Position numbers and translations under genes: made by a program. The notes under the pieces were generated by a model. It was not told the origin of the DNA, searched no databases, and worked only from the letters and a program-made list of their open reading frames with translations. Shown here in pieces: positions 7,058 to 15,421 of a stretch of DNA of 64,000 bases. The stretch is from contig OZ260100.1 in the NCBI GenBank assembly GCA_965284565.1, positions 3,100,001 through 3,164,000 on the forward strand. Reading direction: 5' to 3'. Position 1 is the stretch's first letter; each line of letters begins with the position of its first letter. This stretch comes from BRH-c54 sp965284565. GTDB taxonomy: Bacteria > Bacteroidota > Bacteroidia > Flavobacteriales_E > Vicingaceae.

Positions 7058-9147
7058 ATGCTCACACCAATAACACAAACATCATCTACTTGTTCTAATT
7101 CACCTTTCCAATCCTGAAAATGATTTATTAGAATTTCTTCCTGTTCTTCCATTGGTTTGTTATAAATGCTTAGTAGTAATTCTTTAAAAGGTTTATACAT
7201 AAACTTTTTACCTTTTGGCCCACCAAATTGGTCTGCAAAACCATCTGTAAATAAATAAATCTTATCCTCACTGTTTAATTGGATAAGATGGTTGGTAAAA
7301 GGAATTGGATTCTCTGTATAATTCACTGCCTGACGGTCCGCCTTTATTTCTGTAAGTCCATTTTTATTTATTATCCATAAGTTATTATTTGCCCCAGCCC
7401 ATTCTATTGTTTTGCTATTTAAATTTATTTTGGCCAAGGAAATATCCATACCGTCTCTTGCAGCTACATTTTGTGAAGTCTGACCTAAATCTGTAGTAAT
7501 TTTATCTCTAAGCTTGTTAAGAATTTCTGCTGGAGATAAATCATGATTTTCTGCATTAATACTATTTAAAAAACTAATTCCCAACATACTCATTAACGCT
7601 CCTGGAACGCCATGTCCGGTACAGTCGGCAGCAGCTATATAAATACTGTCATTTTTTTCATAACTCCAATAAAAGTCACCACTTACTATATCTTTAGGAT
7701 TAAAAAACACAAAATGTGTTGGGATTTTCTCAGAAATATGTTTTCCTGCTTGCAATAATGCCTCTTGAATTCTTTTAGCATACCTAACGCTATCTGTAAT
7801 ATTAATTAAAGACTCTTCTAACTCATGACTTTTAATTTCAATTTCATGCTTTTGTTGAGAAATCAAAATATTAGCTTTCTTTTTATCATTTAATGATTTA
7901 AGAATAATGATAGATAAAATAACCAGAGCTACTAAACCAATACCAAAAGAATAAGTAATAGTTCTTTGTTCTTTAATTTCAATTTCGTGCTGATAATTTT
8001 TTTCTAATTGTGCTACCTCTGCTTGATGAAGCTTTTTTTCAAACTCATATTGCAAGCCAACCTGAATAATTTTCTGAACATTTTCTGTATTGGTTAGTGA
8101 ATCTGCCATTTTATGATGCTCCACAAGCAATCTATAAGCTCGTTCATAATTTCTAGTATTACGATAATGATTGCTAAGGGAAAGAGAGGTGTTTTTTATT
8201 AAATTAGGTGAAGTTATAGTCTTTGCAAGGTTATATGCTTTTTCTAAATAAATTTCTGCTTGATGAATATCACCTTTCAATTCATAAATAACACCAATAC
8301 TATTAAGGGTATTTACTAAACCTACATTGTTATTAATTTCATTTTGAATATCTTTTGACATGAGCAAATATGTCAACGCTTTATCATATTGCTTTTGCTC
8401 TCTATAAATTCCAGAAATATTAATTAGTGATTGAGCAATTCCAGGCTTATCATTTGTCTTTTTTCTTTTCCCCAAGCTTTTAAAAAAATACTCATTTGCT
8501 TCATAGTACTTTTGTTGAGAAAAATATACCGAACCTATATTGTTTAATGATGTTGCTATACTCCTTTCATCCCCTAGTTCTTCCTTAACTTTTAAGCCTT
8601 CTTTATAATATTCTAATGCTTTATCATAATTATTTTGATCGTGATACAATAACCCAATATTATTCAAACAAGCTGCTAAACTTGCTTTGTCGTCCATTTT
8701 TTCTAGTAACTTTAAGCTTTTAATGTAGTTTTCAATAGCTTTTTCTACCAATCCCTGACTTTGAAAGATATAAGCTATATCGTTATACGCAATAGCTACC
8801 CTATTTTCTTCGCCTAATTTTTTAAATAACTCTATGCTTTTTTGGTAATGCTCTAAAGCCTCTCTAAAATTACCTAAATCTGTTAGTGTATAACCAATAT
8901 TATTATGTGCTACAGCAATTCCTAATTGGTAGTTTAATTGTTCACTTAAATTTAAAGCTTCTCTAGAAAGGGAAATGCTTTTATTAAAATCTGTAGCAAA
9001 ATACTCTTCGCTAAGTAAAAGCATAGCATCAACTTTTTGTTCATTTTTATTTTTATCAATAAAACGAACTAAGCTATCAATCTTATCATTGGAAAAAAGA
9101 GAGATAGAAATAAAAATTAATATACCTAAGATTATCTTTTTTAACAT
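7054..9147 (-). CDS. TPR-repeat membrane protein with C-terminal SpoIIE/RsbU-type serine phosphatase
   Basis: I place the start at 9147 (697 residues) because it gives a clean signal peptide, MLKKIILGILIFISISLFS; an in-frame ATG at 9177 would add ten residues before it. About eight tetratricopeptide repeats fill residues 30-340 and should lie in the periplasm. A membrane helix (about 395-415) and a coiled coil (415-470) follow. The cytoplasmic PP2C/SpoIIE phosphatase has SGDFYW, DCTGHGVPGA, FTDGFADQFGG and VDDVCVIGV, which supply the metal-binding aspartates. Such proteins sense an extracytoplasmic signal through the TPRs and dephosphorylate a serine partner, often an anti-sigma antagonist. 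No partner is visible nearby. Confidence 0.87.
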   Translation of the reverse strand: MLKKIILGILIFISISLFSNDKIDSLVRFIDKNKNEQKVDAMLLLSEEYFATDFNKSISLSREALNLSEQLNYQLGIAVAHNNIGYTLTDLGNFREALEHYQKSIELFKKLGEENRVAIAYNDIAYIFQSQGLVEKAIENYIKSLKLLEKMDDKASLAACLNNIGLLYHDQNNYDKALEYYKEGLKVKEELGDERSIATSLNNIGSVYFSQQKYYEANEYFFKSLGKRKKTNDKPGIAQSLINISGIYREQKQYDKALTYLLMSKDIQNEINNNVGLVNTLNSIGVIYELKGDIHQAEIYLEKAYNLAKTITSPNLIKNTSLSLSNHYRNTRNYERAYRLLVEHHKMADSLTNTENVQKIIQVGLQYEFEKKLHQAEVAQLEKNYQHEIEIKEQRTITYSFGIGLVALVILSIIILKSLNDKKKANILISQQKHEIEIKSHELEESLINITDSVRYAKRIQEALLQAGKHISEKIPTHFVFFNPKDIVSGDFYWSYEKNDSIYIAAADCTGHGVPGALMSMLGISFLNSINAENHDLSPAEILNKLRDKITTDLGQTSQNVAARDGMDISLAKINLNSKTIEWAGANNNLWIINKNGLTEIKADRQAVNYTENPIPFTNHLIQLNSEDKIYLFTDGFADQFGGPKGKKFMYKPFKELLLSIYNKPMEEQEEILINHFQDWKGELEQVDDVCVIGVSI

Positions 9148-9243
9148 TTGGGCACTAAAATAGAAAAATCTTATCAATATAAAAATAAGTTGATAAAAAC
9201 ATTTTAATATACGTAGGAAAACACTGAAAGAGACTAAGGTAGC

Positions 9244-9585
9244 TTAGGCTTTCTTTACAAACTCAGATTTTAATGCCATAGAGCCAAAACCATCAATTTT
9301 ACAATCGATATTATGGTCTCCATCAACTAAGCGAATACTTTTTACTTTTGTACCTGCTTTTACAGGTTTTGGAGCCCCTTTAACTGGTAAATCCTTTATA
9401 ACAACTACGGCATCACCATCTTTTAAAATATTACCATTGCTGTCTTTTACTATCAATTCATCTTCTGCAGCCATTTCTTCTGGGCTCCATTCAAAACCGC
9501 ATTCTGGACAAGCAAATAAATTATTTTCAGTAGGGTATCCATAAGGCGATTTGCATTTTGGACAAGGTGTGATTTCTTCTTGCAT
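9244..9585 (-). CDS. yjdM: PhnA-like zinc-ribbon protein (YjdM family)
   Basis: A 113-residue protein with an N-terminal zinc ribbon (CPKC near residues 8-11 and CPEC near 26-29) followed by the PhnA C-terminal domain (VKDSNGNILKDGDAVVVIKD to the end). Despite the old name alkylphosphonate uptake protein, members are small cytoplasmic proteins of unclear role, and no phosphonate genes are visible here. The length matches the family. It is a single gene on the minus strand. Confidence 0.88.
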   Translation of the reverse strand: MQEEITPCPKCKSPYGYPTENNLFACPECGFEWSPEEMAAEDELIVKDSNGNILKDGDAVVVIKDLPVKGAPKPVKAGTKVKSIRLVDGDHNIDCKIDGFGSMALKSEFVKKA

Positions 9586-9740
9586 TACTATATTTTGTTT
9601 TTTGTAAAAATAGGAATTTTATAAACTAAAACTTTTAGTGATAAAAGATATTCCTTTTTGTTATCGTTATTTATAAATATCCTTAAGACAATTATAACTC
9701 CTAATGTAGCTTGTAGCCTGTATTTTATAATATACAAAAG

Positions 9741-9772
9741 TTTGTTTAAGCAATTTAATATTTATACCTTTG
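9741..9772 (+). promoter_or_regulatory. Bacteroidota-type promoter for the T9SS surface protein
   Basis: TTTG at 9741-9744 and TACCTTTG at 9765-9772 are separated by 20 bases, an exact match to the TTTG / TAnnTTTG arrangement read by the Bacteroidota primary sigma factor. The ATG follows 30 bases after the -7 element. Confidence 0.8.
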
Positions 9773-9802
9773 ATACATTATTAACTTAAAATATAACACG
9801 TT

Positions 9803-10795
9803 ATGAGAAAAATTTTTACTGTTTTAATTTTATCCTTATTTACATCTTCACTTTCATTTGGTCAGACATACTCTGCAACAGATAGTGTTATTGTAACTTC
9901 CACAAACACGTCTATAACTGGCTGGGGAAGAGGTTTTGAATTCATACCTAATGTTGATATTTACGTATCTCACATAGGAAAAAGGTCTTTGGACCCTCAA
10001 GGAACATTTGTTTGGAAAATTTGGGAAACAACTACTCAAAATTTAGTTTACACTCAAACAAGCATGGTTACTTCATCAGGAAGCTATGTCTATGAAGCAA
10101 CAGATTCCATTGTAAAGTTATCTGCAGGAAAAAACTACATATTAACGCTATACTCAGATCAAAGTGGATATTACTATGGTAGTAGTTCACAAGTTAACGT
10201 AAATCTAACTTATGTTCAACAGGTGTATTGTAATAGCTGTTTTGCTACTATGCCTTTCCCTACAAATACACTATCAAATATGCATTACGGAACTCCTGAT
10301 TTTTTATTCTCTAAATGTGCTCCTGTAGATACATCAATATCAATCAATGGAAATACACTTACCGCTAATAATTCATCGGCAACATCATATCAATGGATAA
10401 ACTGTAATACTAATACTGCAATTACTGGTGAAACAGGACAAAGTTTTACTCCATCAACTAATGGAAATTATGCCGTTGTTGTTACAGAAAATAATTGTTC
10501 TGATACTTCTGCATGCTTTAACATGACACCTGTTGGAATATCAACACATGCTTCAAACAACGAATTTGTTTACTACCCTAACCCAACAAAAGGCATCTTA
10601 AATGTTGAAATTGAAAAAAATAATGTTGTAGCTTATAGTGTTTCATCTATGGATGGTAAAAATATTATTGAAGGAAATGTTGGCAAAAAAGCTACTAAAC
10701 TTAAAATTGATTTAAGCAACGAAAGTGAAGGTATTTATTTATTGAAAATAATTAAAGAAAACGGTTTTGAAGTTTATAAAATACATAAACAATAA
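9803..10795 (+). CDS. Secreted surface protein with DUF4082-like and Ig-like regions and T9SS sorting domain
   Basis: A 330-residue protein. The signal peptide is residues 1-20 (ending SFGQ). Residues 25-165 form a beta-rich domain resembling DUF4082, with FVWKIWETTTQNLVYTQTS and a loop containing CNSC. Residues about 175-245 look like an Ig-type module with a paired-cysteine pattern (YQWINC to CFNMT). A T9SS type-A C-terminal domain follows from VYYPNPTKGILNVE. The protein is probably anchored at or released from the cell surface; its ligand is unknown. It stands alone, with its own promoter and terminator. Confidence 0.8.
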   Translation: MRKIFTVLILSLFTSSLSFGQTYSATDSVIVTSTNTSITGWGRGFEFIPNVDIYVSHIGKRSLDPQGTFVWKIWETTTQNLVYTQTSMVTSSGSYVYEATDSIVKLSAGKNYILTLYSDQSGYYYGSSSQVNVNLTYVQQVYCNSCFATMPFPTNTLSNMHYGTPDFLFSKCAPVDTSISINGNTLTANNSSATSYQWINCNTNTAITGETGQSFTPSTNGNYAVVVTENNCSDTSACFNMTPVGISTHASNNEFVYYPNPTKGILNVEIEKNNVVAYSVSSMDGKNIIEGNVGKKATKLKIDLSNESEGIYLLKIIKENGFEVYKIHKQ

Positions 10796-10821
10796 AAAAA
10801 CAATTATAAAATTACAATATC

Positions 10822-10855
10822 AACCGCTACTGATTGTCAGTAGCGGTTTTTTTTT
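10822..10855 (+). terminator. Intrinsic terminator
   Basis: Perfect 12-base arms AACCGCTACTGA (10822-10833) and TCAGTAGCGGTT (10837-10848) with a three-base loop, followed by nine T. It ends the T9SS protein transcript. Confidence 0.92.
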
Positions 10856-10933
10856 ATCATAAAATAATTACCTTAAGCTGTAACAAAATAAGATACCAAA
10901 CTGTCATAGTTATAAAATAAAAAAATTAACAAA

Positions 10934-11254
10934 ATGAAAAAAATAGTATTTATTACAGCAGCCGCATTATTAGCACTAAACATTTTTGCCAACAACAACC
11001 CTTCTGTACAGAAGAAATTCGAAAAAGAATTGAAGTTTGAAGCCAATCAATTTTTAATTGAGAAAAACCAAACAGCGTTTGTAAAAGTTAGTTTTAAAAT
11101 TGACGAAAATGGTAAGGTAAAAATTATTGATGCTAACTACTCTAACGAAAAGCTAATGAAAGAAACCTATAAACAATTAAGTATGCTTCACTTTGAAAGT
11201 CAACACAATAGTGATGATGTTTATTATTACAATTTTACATTTAAGAAACTGTAA
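10934..11254 (+). CDS. Small secreted protein with TonB-C-like fold
   Basis: A 106-residue protein with a signal peptide (residues 1-19, MKKIVFITAAALLALNIFA). The mature part resembles the C-terminal domain of TonB energy transducers: VKVSFKIDENGKVKIIDANYSNEKL, a helix, then a final strand (YYNFTFKKL). It lacks the membrane anchor and proline-rich linker of a true TonB. Small proteins of this type are common in Bacteroidota and their role is unknown. It probably forms its own transcription unit between two terminators. Confidence 0.72.
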   Translation: MKKIVFITAAALLALNIFANNNPSVQKKFEKELKFEANQFLIEKNQTAFVKVSFKIDENGKVKIIDANYSNEKLMKETYKQLSMLHFESQHNSDDVYYYNFTFKKL

Positions 11255-11301
11255 TTTAATTAATTTTGCCAATATATTTGTAAACAAATATAGTTGTTTG
11301 C

Positions 11302-11344
11302 AATCAGCTTAGTGTGCGAGTTCACTTACTAAGCTGATTTTTTT
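11302..11344 (+). terminator. Intrinsic terminator
   Basis: Perfect 12-base arms AATCAGCTTAGT (11302-11313) and ACTAAGCTGATT (11328-11339) with a 14-base loop, then a T-run. It lies between the small TonB-C-like gene and the MFS transporter, whose ATG follows eight bases later. Confidence 0.85.
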
Positions 11345-11351
11345 ATTAACC

Positions 11352-12566
11352 ATGATTTTAAGATTAACCAACTCTTATAAAAATTCTTTTAAAGGACTAT
11401 CCGTTCAGGTATGGTGGTTATCGTTAATTACGTTAATCAACCGAGCTGGAACCATGGTAATTCCTTTTATGTCGTTATACCTTACTGAGCATTTAAAATT
11501 CACTTTAAACCATGTTGGTTGGGTTATGACAGCTTTTGGTTTGGGTTCTGTTTGTGGAGCTTGGTTGGGAGGTAAACTCACTAATAAATTTGGGTTTTAC
11601 AAAGTAATGCTTTGGAGTTTAGTTATATCTAGCTTTATGTTTGTTGGTTTGCAATACATCACTACTTTTTGGGGAATTTGTATTGCCGTTTTTTTCTTGC
11701 TTTTAGTAGCAGATTTATTTCGCCCTGCATTGTTTGTAGCGGTTGCAGCTTATGCTAAACCTGAAAACAGAACCAGAGCCGTAACCTTAATAAGGCTAGC
11801 CATTAACTTGGGTTTCTCTTTAGGTCCTGCTGTAGGAGGTTTTATCATTTATACTATCAGTTATTCAGGTTTATTTTGGATAGATGGCATCAGCTGTTTG
11901 GCTGCAGGAGTTTTGTTTTTTTATGTGTTGAATGAAAAACGTGCAGGAAACAACATTAAAGAAATAGAAGAAGGTACCAAAGGTTCTCCTTACAAAGACA
12001 AAGCTTACTTGGTATTTTTAGCCGCTTTATTGCTTATTGGTTTTGCTTTCTTACAGTATTTCTCTACTATTCCACTTTATTATCATGATGTTCATCACCT
12101 AACAGAAAAAGAAATTGGTTGGTTAATGTCGCTTAATGGCATCCTCATTTTTGCTATAGAAATGCCATTGGTAAGTTTCTTTGATAAAGAACGCTTTTCC
12201 AAATACAGCATTTTAATATATAGCACCCTCCTATTTGCTTTAAGCTTTTTAATTTTAAACTTATTAGGTTGGGTAGGTGTTTTAGCAATAGGGATGATTT
12301 TTATGTCATTCGCTGAAATGCTCAATTTTCCATTTTTAAATTCTTTTGCAATGGATAGAGCTGCAAAATACAACAACCAAGGCGAGTATATGGCATTGTT
12401 TACCATGGCATTTTCTGTTTCACATATTTTTGCTCACAATTCGGGTATGCAGTTAATAAGTTTTTTTGGTTATGAATTTACTTGGTACATTATGGTAGGT
12501 TTACTACTACTTGCTGTGTTATTTTTGGCGTGGCTAAAGCGTATTGTTAAGAAAGAAAGTCATTAA
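11352..12566 (+). CDS. Major facilitator superfamily transporter
   Basis: A 404-residue inner-membrane protein with about 12 hydrophobic segments. The MFS motif A-like loop GGKLTNKFGFYKVM lies between helices 2 and 3 (about residues 74-87), and the inner region shows GPAVGGFI, a motif C-like helix found in proton-driven exporters. The overall pattern resembles MdtH/YdgI-like drug efflux carriers, but the substrate cannot be deduced. It starts directly after a terminator and is followed by a bidirectional terminator, so it is probably a single-gene unit. Confidence 0.87.
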   Translation: MILRLTNSYKNSFKGLSVQVWWLSLITLINRAGTMVIPFMSLYLTEHLKFTLNHVGWVMTAFGLGSVCGAWLGGKLTNKFGFYKVMLWSLVISSFMFVGLQYITTFWGICIAVFFLLLVADLFRPALFVAVAAYAKPENRTRAVTLIRLAINLGFSLGPAVGGFIIYTISYSGLFWIDGISCLAAGVLFFYVLNEKRAGNNIKEIEEGTKGSPYKDKAYLVFLAALLLIGFAFLQYFSTIPLYYHDVHHLTEKEIGWLMSLNGILIFAIEMPLVSFFDKERFSKYSILIYSTLLFALSFLILNLLGWVGVLAIGMIFMSFAEMLNFPFLNSFAMDRAAKYNNQGEYMALFTMAFSVSHIFAHNSGMQLISFFGYEFTWYIMVGLLLLAVLFLAWLKRIVKKESH

Positions 12567-12618
12567 TGTTTTAAGAAGTCGCTTGAATTAGCAGAGGGCG
12601 AAATAATGTTTATAAGAA

Positions 12619-12652
12619 AAACACGCCTTCTGTTAGTTTAGAAGACGTGTTT
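12619..12652. terminator. Bidirectional terminator between MFS gene and small hydrophilic gene
   Basis: Arms AAACACGCCTTCT (12619-12631) and AGAAGACGTGTTT (12640-12652) pair with one mismatch. T-rich stretches follow on both strands, so it can stop both convergent transcripts. On the minus strand it lies just after the stop reached by the alternative reading frame at 12666. Confidence 0.75.
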
Positions 12653-12727
12653 CTTTATTTAAAATCTACCTGTTGTTAACTTTTCGGTCAGATTCGTGTT
12701 GATTTGTAATGGTACTATCAACATTTG

Positions 12728-13015
12728 TTACTTTCTCGTGCTGAATTTTTTTTTGTCTTCAGAAGTTTCTTTTCTTCCTTCATTACGTGATTCAGAACGC
12801 TCATCTTTGATAGCATTAGTTTTTTTAGTGTTATTATCTTCGATGCTTGTCTTTCTTTTTGGATCACCAATGTTTGGGACTTTTTCATTAGGTACACGTT
12901 CTTTTTTGTCAGGATTAACTGTACTAGGCTTGTTATTGTTAGAACCTACCGTTTTTTGTTCTCTTGATTCGTTACCAGTAGTCTGATTACGATTGTCATT
13001 TTTTTTATCGCTCAT
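12728..13015 (-). CDS. Small highly charged hydrophilic protein, probably frameshifted near its end
   Basis: A 95-residue, strongly hydrophilic, probably disordered protein rich in K, N, D, E, R and S (for example NPDKKERVPNEKVPNIGDPK). I do not recognise a function; similar basic low-complexity proteins occur in Bacteroidota. The frame ends shortly after a run of nine A on the coding strand (12746-12754). With ten A it would continue through EKVTNVDSTITNQHESDRKV to a TAG at 12666-12668, just before the terminator, adding about 20 residues of the same composition. The gene may therefore be frameshifted, or read by slippage. An overlapping plus-strand frame is hydrophobic and less likely. Confidence 0.6.
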   Translation of the reverse strand: MSDKKNDNRNQTTGNESREQKTVGSNNNKPSTVNPDKKERVPNEKVPNIGDPKRKTSIEDNNTKKTNAIKDERSESRNEGRKETSEDKKKFSTRK

Positions 13016-13172
13016 AATATAAAATTTAAGTTGTAATTGAATTATTACAACTCAAAGTTGAGTCTATTACCACCATATTATCTTACACAATTATTTAAAA
13101 AAGTTATAATTTTACTAGGTCTCGCTTAAGGTTATTCTTCAATTTCTCAACGCCATTCTTTTTAAGATTCAA

Positions 13173-13405
13173 GTCATTCCTGCACAGGCAGGAATCTTAT
13201 TATTCTGTAAGTAGAATAAGTTAGAAGTTTCTTTTTGAAATAAAAGAGATTCCTGATAATTTTTTTGTGCCTCAAAAATTTCAGGAATGACGTTATAGAT
13301 TGGTTTGGTGCTTTTAGTTTGTATTCCTTTGCCTCCTACCGTCATTCCTGCGTAGGCAGGAATCTTTGTAAATATTAATCACTCGCTACAAACGAGCTAT
13401 TGGTT
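13173..13405. repeat. Composite palindromic repeat, copy 1
   Basis: Three palindromes in a row. ATTCCTGC-N4-GCAGGAAT is at 13176-13195; a long-loop form with arms ATTCCTGA (13249-13256) and TCAGGAAT (13281-13288) follows; then a second short form is at 13341-13366. The link segment TGGTTTGGTGCTTTTAGTTTG (13300-13321) recurs in the other copies. A tail with CTCGCT-ACA-AACGAG ends at about 13405 and recurs at 15371-15408. The stretch 13016-13435 holds no gene besides this element. Confidence 0.85.
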
Positions 13406-13435
13406 GAAAACTATTAAGTATTCGATTCTTTAACG

Positions 13436-13759
13436 TCATTTCTTTTTATTCTTCTTTAATTCTTTTTTAGTGTAATCAAAATGACCGTACACTGTTTTAA
13501 TAAAACTTAGTATTAACCCTAGTCCAATTAAAATGTATACCATGTTAAAAATCTTACCAGCATCGGTTTGAGGAATGATATCTCCATATCCTATGGTTGT
13601 AAGCGTTATTACACAAAAATAAATTGCATCTAACCACCTCCATCCTTCTAAATAATGAAAAACTGTTGCACCAATTAGTATTACAACAATGGTTGTTAGT
13701 AATAGCTCTAGGTACTCCCTATCTTTTAAAAAACTCAATACAGCTCTCCAAATTAGCAT
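13436..13759 (-). CDS. Two-helix potassium channel (Ion_trans_2)
   Basis: A 107-residue membrane protein with two transmembrane helices (about residues 17-37 and 70-90) around a pore loop. The loop carries the K+ selectivity filter TIGYGD (residues 57-62 region, within TLTTIGYGDIIPQ). This is the minimal KcsA-like architecture; it should form a tetramer that conducts K+ across the inner membrane. There is no ligand-binding (RCK or cyclic nucleotide) domain, and the C-terminus is short and lysine-rich. It is boxed by composite repeats on both sides. Confidence 0.87.
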   Translation of the reverse strand: MLIWRAVLSFLKDREYLELLLTTIVVILIGATVFHYLEGWRWLDAIYFCVITLTTIGYGDIIPQTDAGKIFNMVYILIGLGLILSFIKTVYGHFDYTKKELKKNKKK

Positions 13760-13809
13760 AGTATTTTATTACATGATTATTGGTATGAATAACTTTATTT
13801 TCCAGTTAA

Positions 13810-13817
13810 CAAATGTA
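13810..13817 (-). promoter_or_regulatory. Probable -7 element for the potassium channel gene
   Basis: On the minus strand this reads TACATTTG, an exact TAnnTTTG match, 51 bases before the channel start. No convincing TTTG at -33 is seen. Confidence 0.4.
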
Positions 13818-13844
13818 TTGTTTTTCAATAAAAATAACTTATGT

Positions 13845-14010
13845 GAAACAGGAATCTTTTTCATTATGTACTAAAAAAGATTCCTGATAATTTTTTCGTT
13901 GCACTCCAAAATTTCAGGAATGACGTTGAAGAATGGTTTGGCACTTTTAGTTTGTGACACACTTTCTCTGTGCGTCATTCCTGTGGAGTGCAACGGAAAC
14001 AGGAATCTTT
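13845..14010. repeat. Composite palindromic repeat, copy 2
   Basis: It starts with half of a short palindrome (GAAACAGGAATCTTT). The long-loop palindrome 13878-13925 follows, then the conserved link with TTTAGTTTGTGACACACTTTC, and a variant short palindrome at 13974-14010 whose loop contains GTGGAGTGCAACGGAAAC. The second half is nearly identical to 14500-14583. It occupies most of the gap 13760-14055. Confidence 0.82.
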
Positions 14011-14055
14011 TGTGAATAAAAATTATATTAAAGTAGAAAAAAGTTATTTTTGACT

Positions 14056-14358
14056 ATGACTGCAAAAGGAGGATACGTATATATCGTTTCAAACAATTCG
14101 AGAACTGTTTTGTACATTGGAGTTACCTCAGATTTATACGGTAGAATTTTTCAACACAAAGAGCTTAAAGGCTCTATCTTCGCTTCTAAATATAAATGTG
14201 TTGACTTAGTGTATTATGAATTTCATGAGACAATTGATATTGCTATTCAAAAGGAAAAGCAACTTAAAAAATGGAAACGTGAATGGAAGGATAAATTAAT
14301 TAAAACGTTTAATCCTGATTTGAAAGATTTGTTTAATGATGTTGAAGATTTTAGATAG
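14056..14358 (+). CDS. GIY-YIG nuclease domain protein (UPF0213/YhbQ type)
   Basis: A 100-residue protein consisting only of a GIY-YIG fold. YVYI at residues 7-10 and YIGVT at 20-24 are the two signature strands. R30 (DLYGRIFQHK) and a glutamate in QKEKQLKKW are the expected catalytic residues. Such stand-alone domains are structure-specific or single-strand endonucleases, but the cellular role of the UPF0213 branch is not settled. I choose the ATG at 14056; a TTG two codons earlier also opens the frame. The gene lies between two composite repeats, which makes a link with repeat spread worth testing. Confidence 0.87.
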   Translation: MTAKGGYVYIVSNNSRTVLYIGVTSDLYGRIFQHKELKGSIFASKYKCVDLVYYEFHETIDIAIQKEKQLKKWKREWKDKLIKTFNPDLKDLFNDVEDFR

Positions 14359-14380
14359 CATTTCTTATCCTCATTTCTCT

Positions 14381-14583
14381 TCATTCCTGCGTAGGCAGGA
14401 ATCTTATTGTTTTATAAGTAAAACCTGTTAGAGACACTTTTTGTAAACTAAATAGATTCCTGACAATTTTTTCGTGCCTCAAAAATTTCAGGAATGACGT
14501 TATAGGTTGGTTTGGTGCTTTTAGTTTGTGACACACTTTCTTTATCGTCATTCCTGTGGAGTGCAACGGAAACAGGAATCTTT
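14381..14583. repeat. Composite palindromic repeat, copy 3
   Basis: A short palindrome (14381-14405), the long-loop palindrome (14454-14499), the conserved link, and the variant short palindrome (14547-14583). It begins 22 bases after the GIY-YIG stop. The following bases, ATCATTTTGTACTAAA, match those after the first half-palindrome of copy 2, so the 3' end of the P-loop kinase gene lies inside repeat-derived sequence. Confidence 0.82.
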
Positions 14584-14584
14584 A

Positions 14585-15178
14585 TCATTTTGTACTAAAT
14601 AAATTTATAATTTCATTACAAGTTTCTTGAGGCGTTTTGTATTTAGTGTAAAAAGTATATTTCGCTAAAAGTGGATTGGAAGGATGACTTATAAAAAGAT
14701 GATTCAATTTTTTTCTAACTTCAATAGCTTCCTTGGAGAAATAATCCTGATAATCTTGTTCTTTCATTCGTAAATTCAATATTTCAAGACTTTCTTCTTT
14801 GTTTTCGGAAGGGAGCAGTAAAACAACCCTATATGGTTTTAAAAGTGTTGTAATTTGCTGTAAGTGATTTTCATTTTCGTAAACAGACAAACCACCTCCA
14901 AAATCAATAATACCTTTTTTACAATCTTTTAAAACTCTTTTAACAGCATAAATATCATAAGGTTTTCGATATTCGCATAGTGCTAAAAAACCATTCTTGT
15001 TGTTTATCTTTTCAGCTTCTACTTCATTATAATCACTTTCTTTGTAGTAATCAAAACGAAGTTTATCCATTCCATACCTTGGTATGTTTAATTTTTCAGA
15101 AAGTAGTTTGGCTATCGTAGATTTTCCACTACGGATAGGTCCAATAAGAATAATTACATCTTTATTTAATGTTGTCAT
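14585..15178 (-). CDS. P-loop NTPase, shikimate-kinase-like small kinase
   Basis: A 197-residue cytoplasmic protein. The Walker A motif is GPIRSGKST at residues 13-21. DFGGGLSVYEN (about 92-102) resembles the glycine-rich substrate loop of shikimate kinase. The C-terminal half is helical and charged, with no recognisable second domain. It probably phosphorylates a small molecule or a nucleotide, but the substrate is unknown. The last codons (LFSTK and stop) come from sequence shared with the flanking repeat, so the C-terminus may have been altered by the repeat's insertion. Confidence 0.75.
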   Translation of the reverse strand: MTTLNKDVIILIGPIRSGKSTIAKLLSEKLNIPRYGMDKLRFDYYKESDYNEVEAEKINNKNGFLALCEYRKPYDIYAVKRVLKDCKKGIIDFGGGLSVYENENHLQQITTLLKPYRVVLLLPSENKEESLEILNLRMKEQDYQDYFSKEAIEVRKKLNHLFISHPSNPLLAKYTFYTKYKTPQETCNEIINLFSTK

Positions 15179-15207
15179 TTATTAAAAAATAATTTCTTCC
15201 ACCTACC

Positions 15208-15408
15208 GTCATTCCTGCGTAGGTAGGAATCTTTATCATTGTAAACAAAATAGATTCCTGATAATTTTTTCGTACCTCAAAATTTCAGAAATGACGTTGT
15301 AGGTTGGTTGGGTGCTTTTAGTTTGTGATACTCTTTCTCTGTGCGTCATTACTGCGTAGTCAGGAATCTTTGTAAATATTAATCACTCGCTACAAGCGAG
15401 CGATTGGC
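15208..15408. repeat. Composite palindromic repeat, copy 4
   Basis: A short palindrome with one substitution (15208-15234), the long-loop palindrome (15252-15296), the link (GGTTGGTTGGGTGCTTTTAG) and a degraded short palindrome (15345-15371). The tail AATATTAATCACTCGCTACA with CTCGCT-ACA-AGCGAG follows, as in copy 1. It fills nearly all of the gap 15179-15421. Confidence 0.82.
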
Positions 15409-15421
15409 TAGAGTTATTTTT

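Noticed and set aside
9148..9177. Start at 9177 for the TPR/SpoIIE gene
   Set aside because: It would place ten extra residues before a complete signal peptide that starts at 9147.
12696..12986. Plus-strand frame of 96 codons opposite the small hydrophilic gene
   Set aside because: It is a hydrophobic mirror of a charged, low-complexity coding strand; the minus-strand frame starts after its own leader and ends near a terminator.
13173..15408. CRISPR array
   Set aside because: Repeats are palindromic, of unequal spacing (hundreds of bases), enclose genes, and no cas gene is present.
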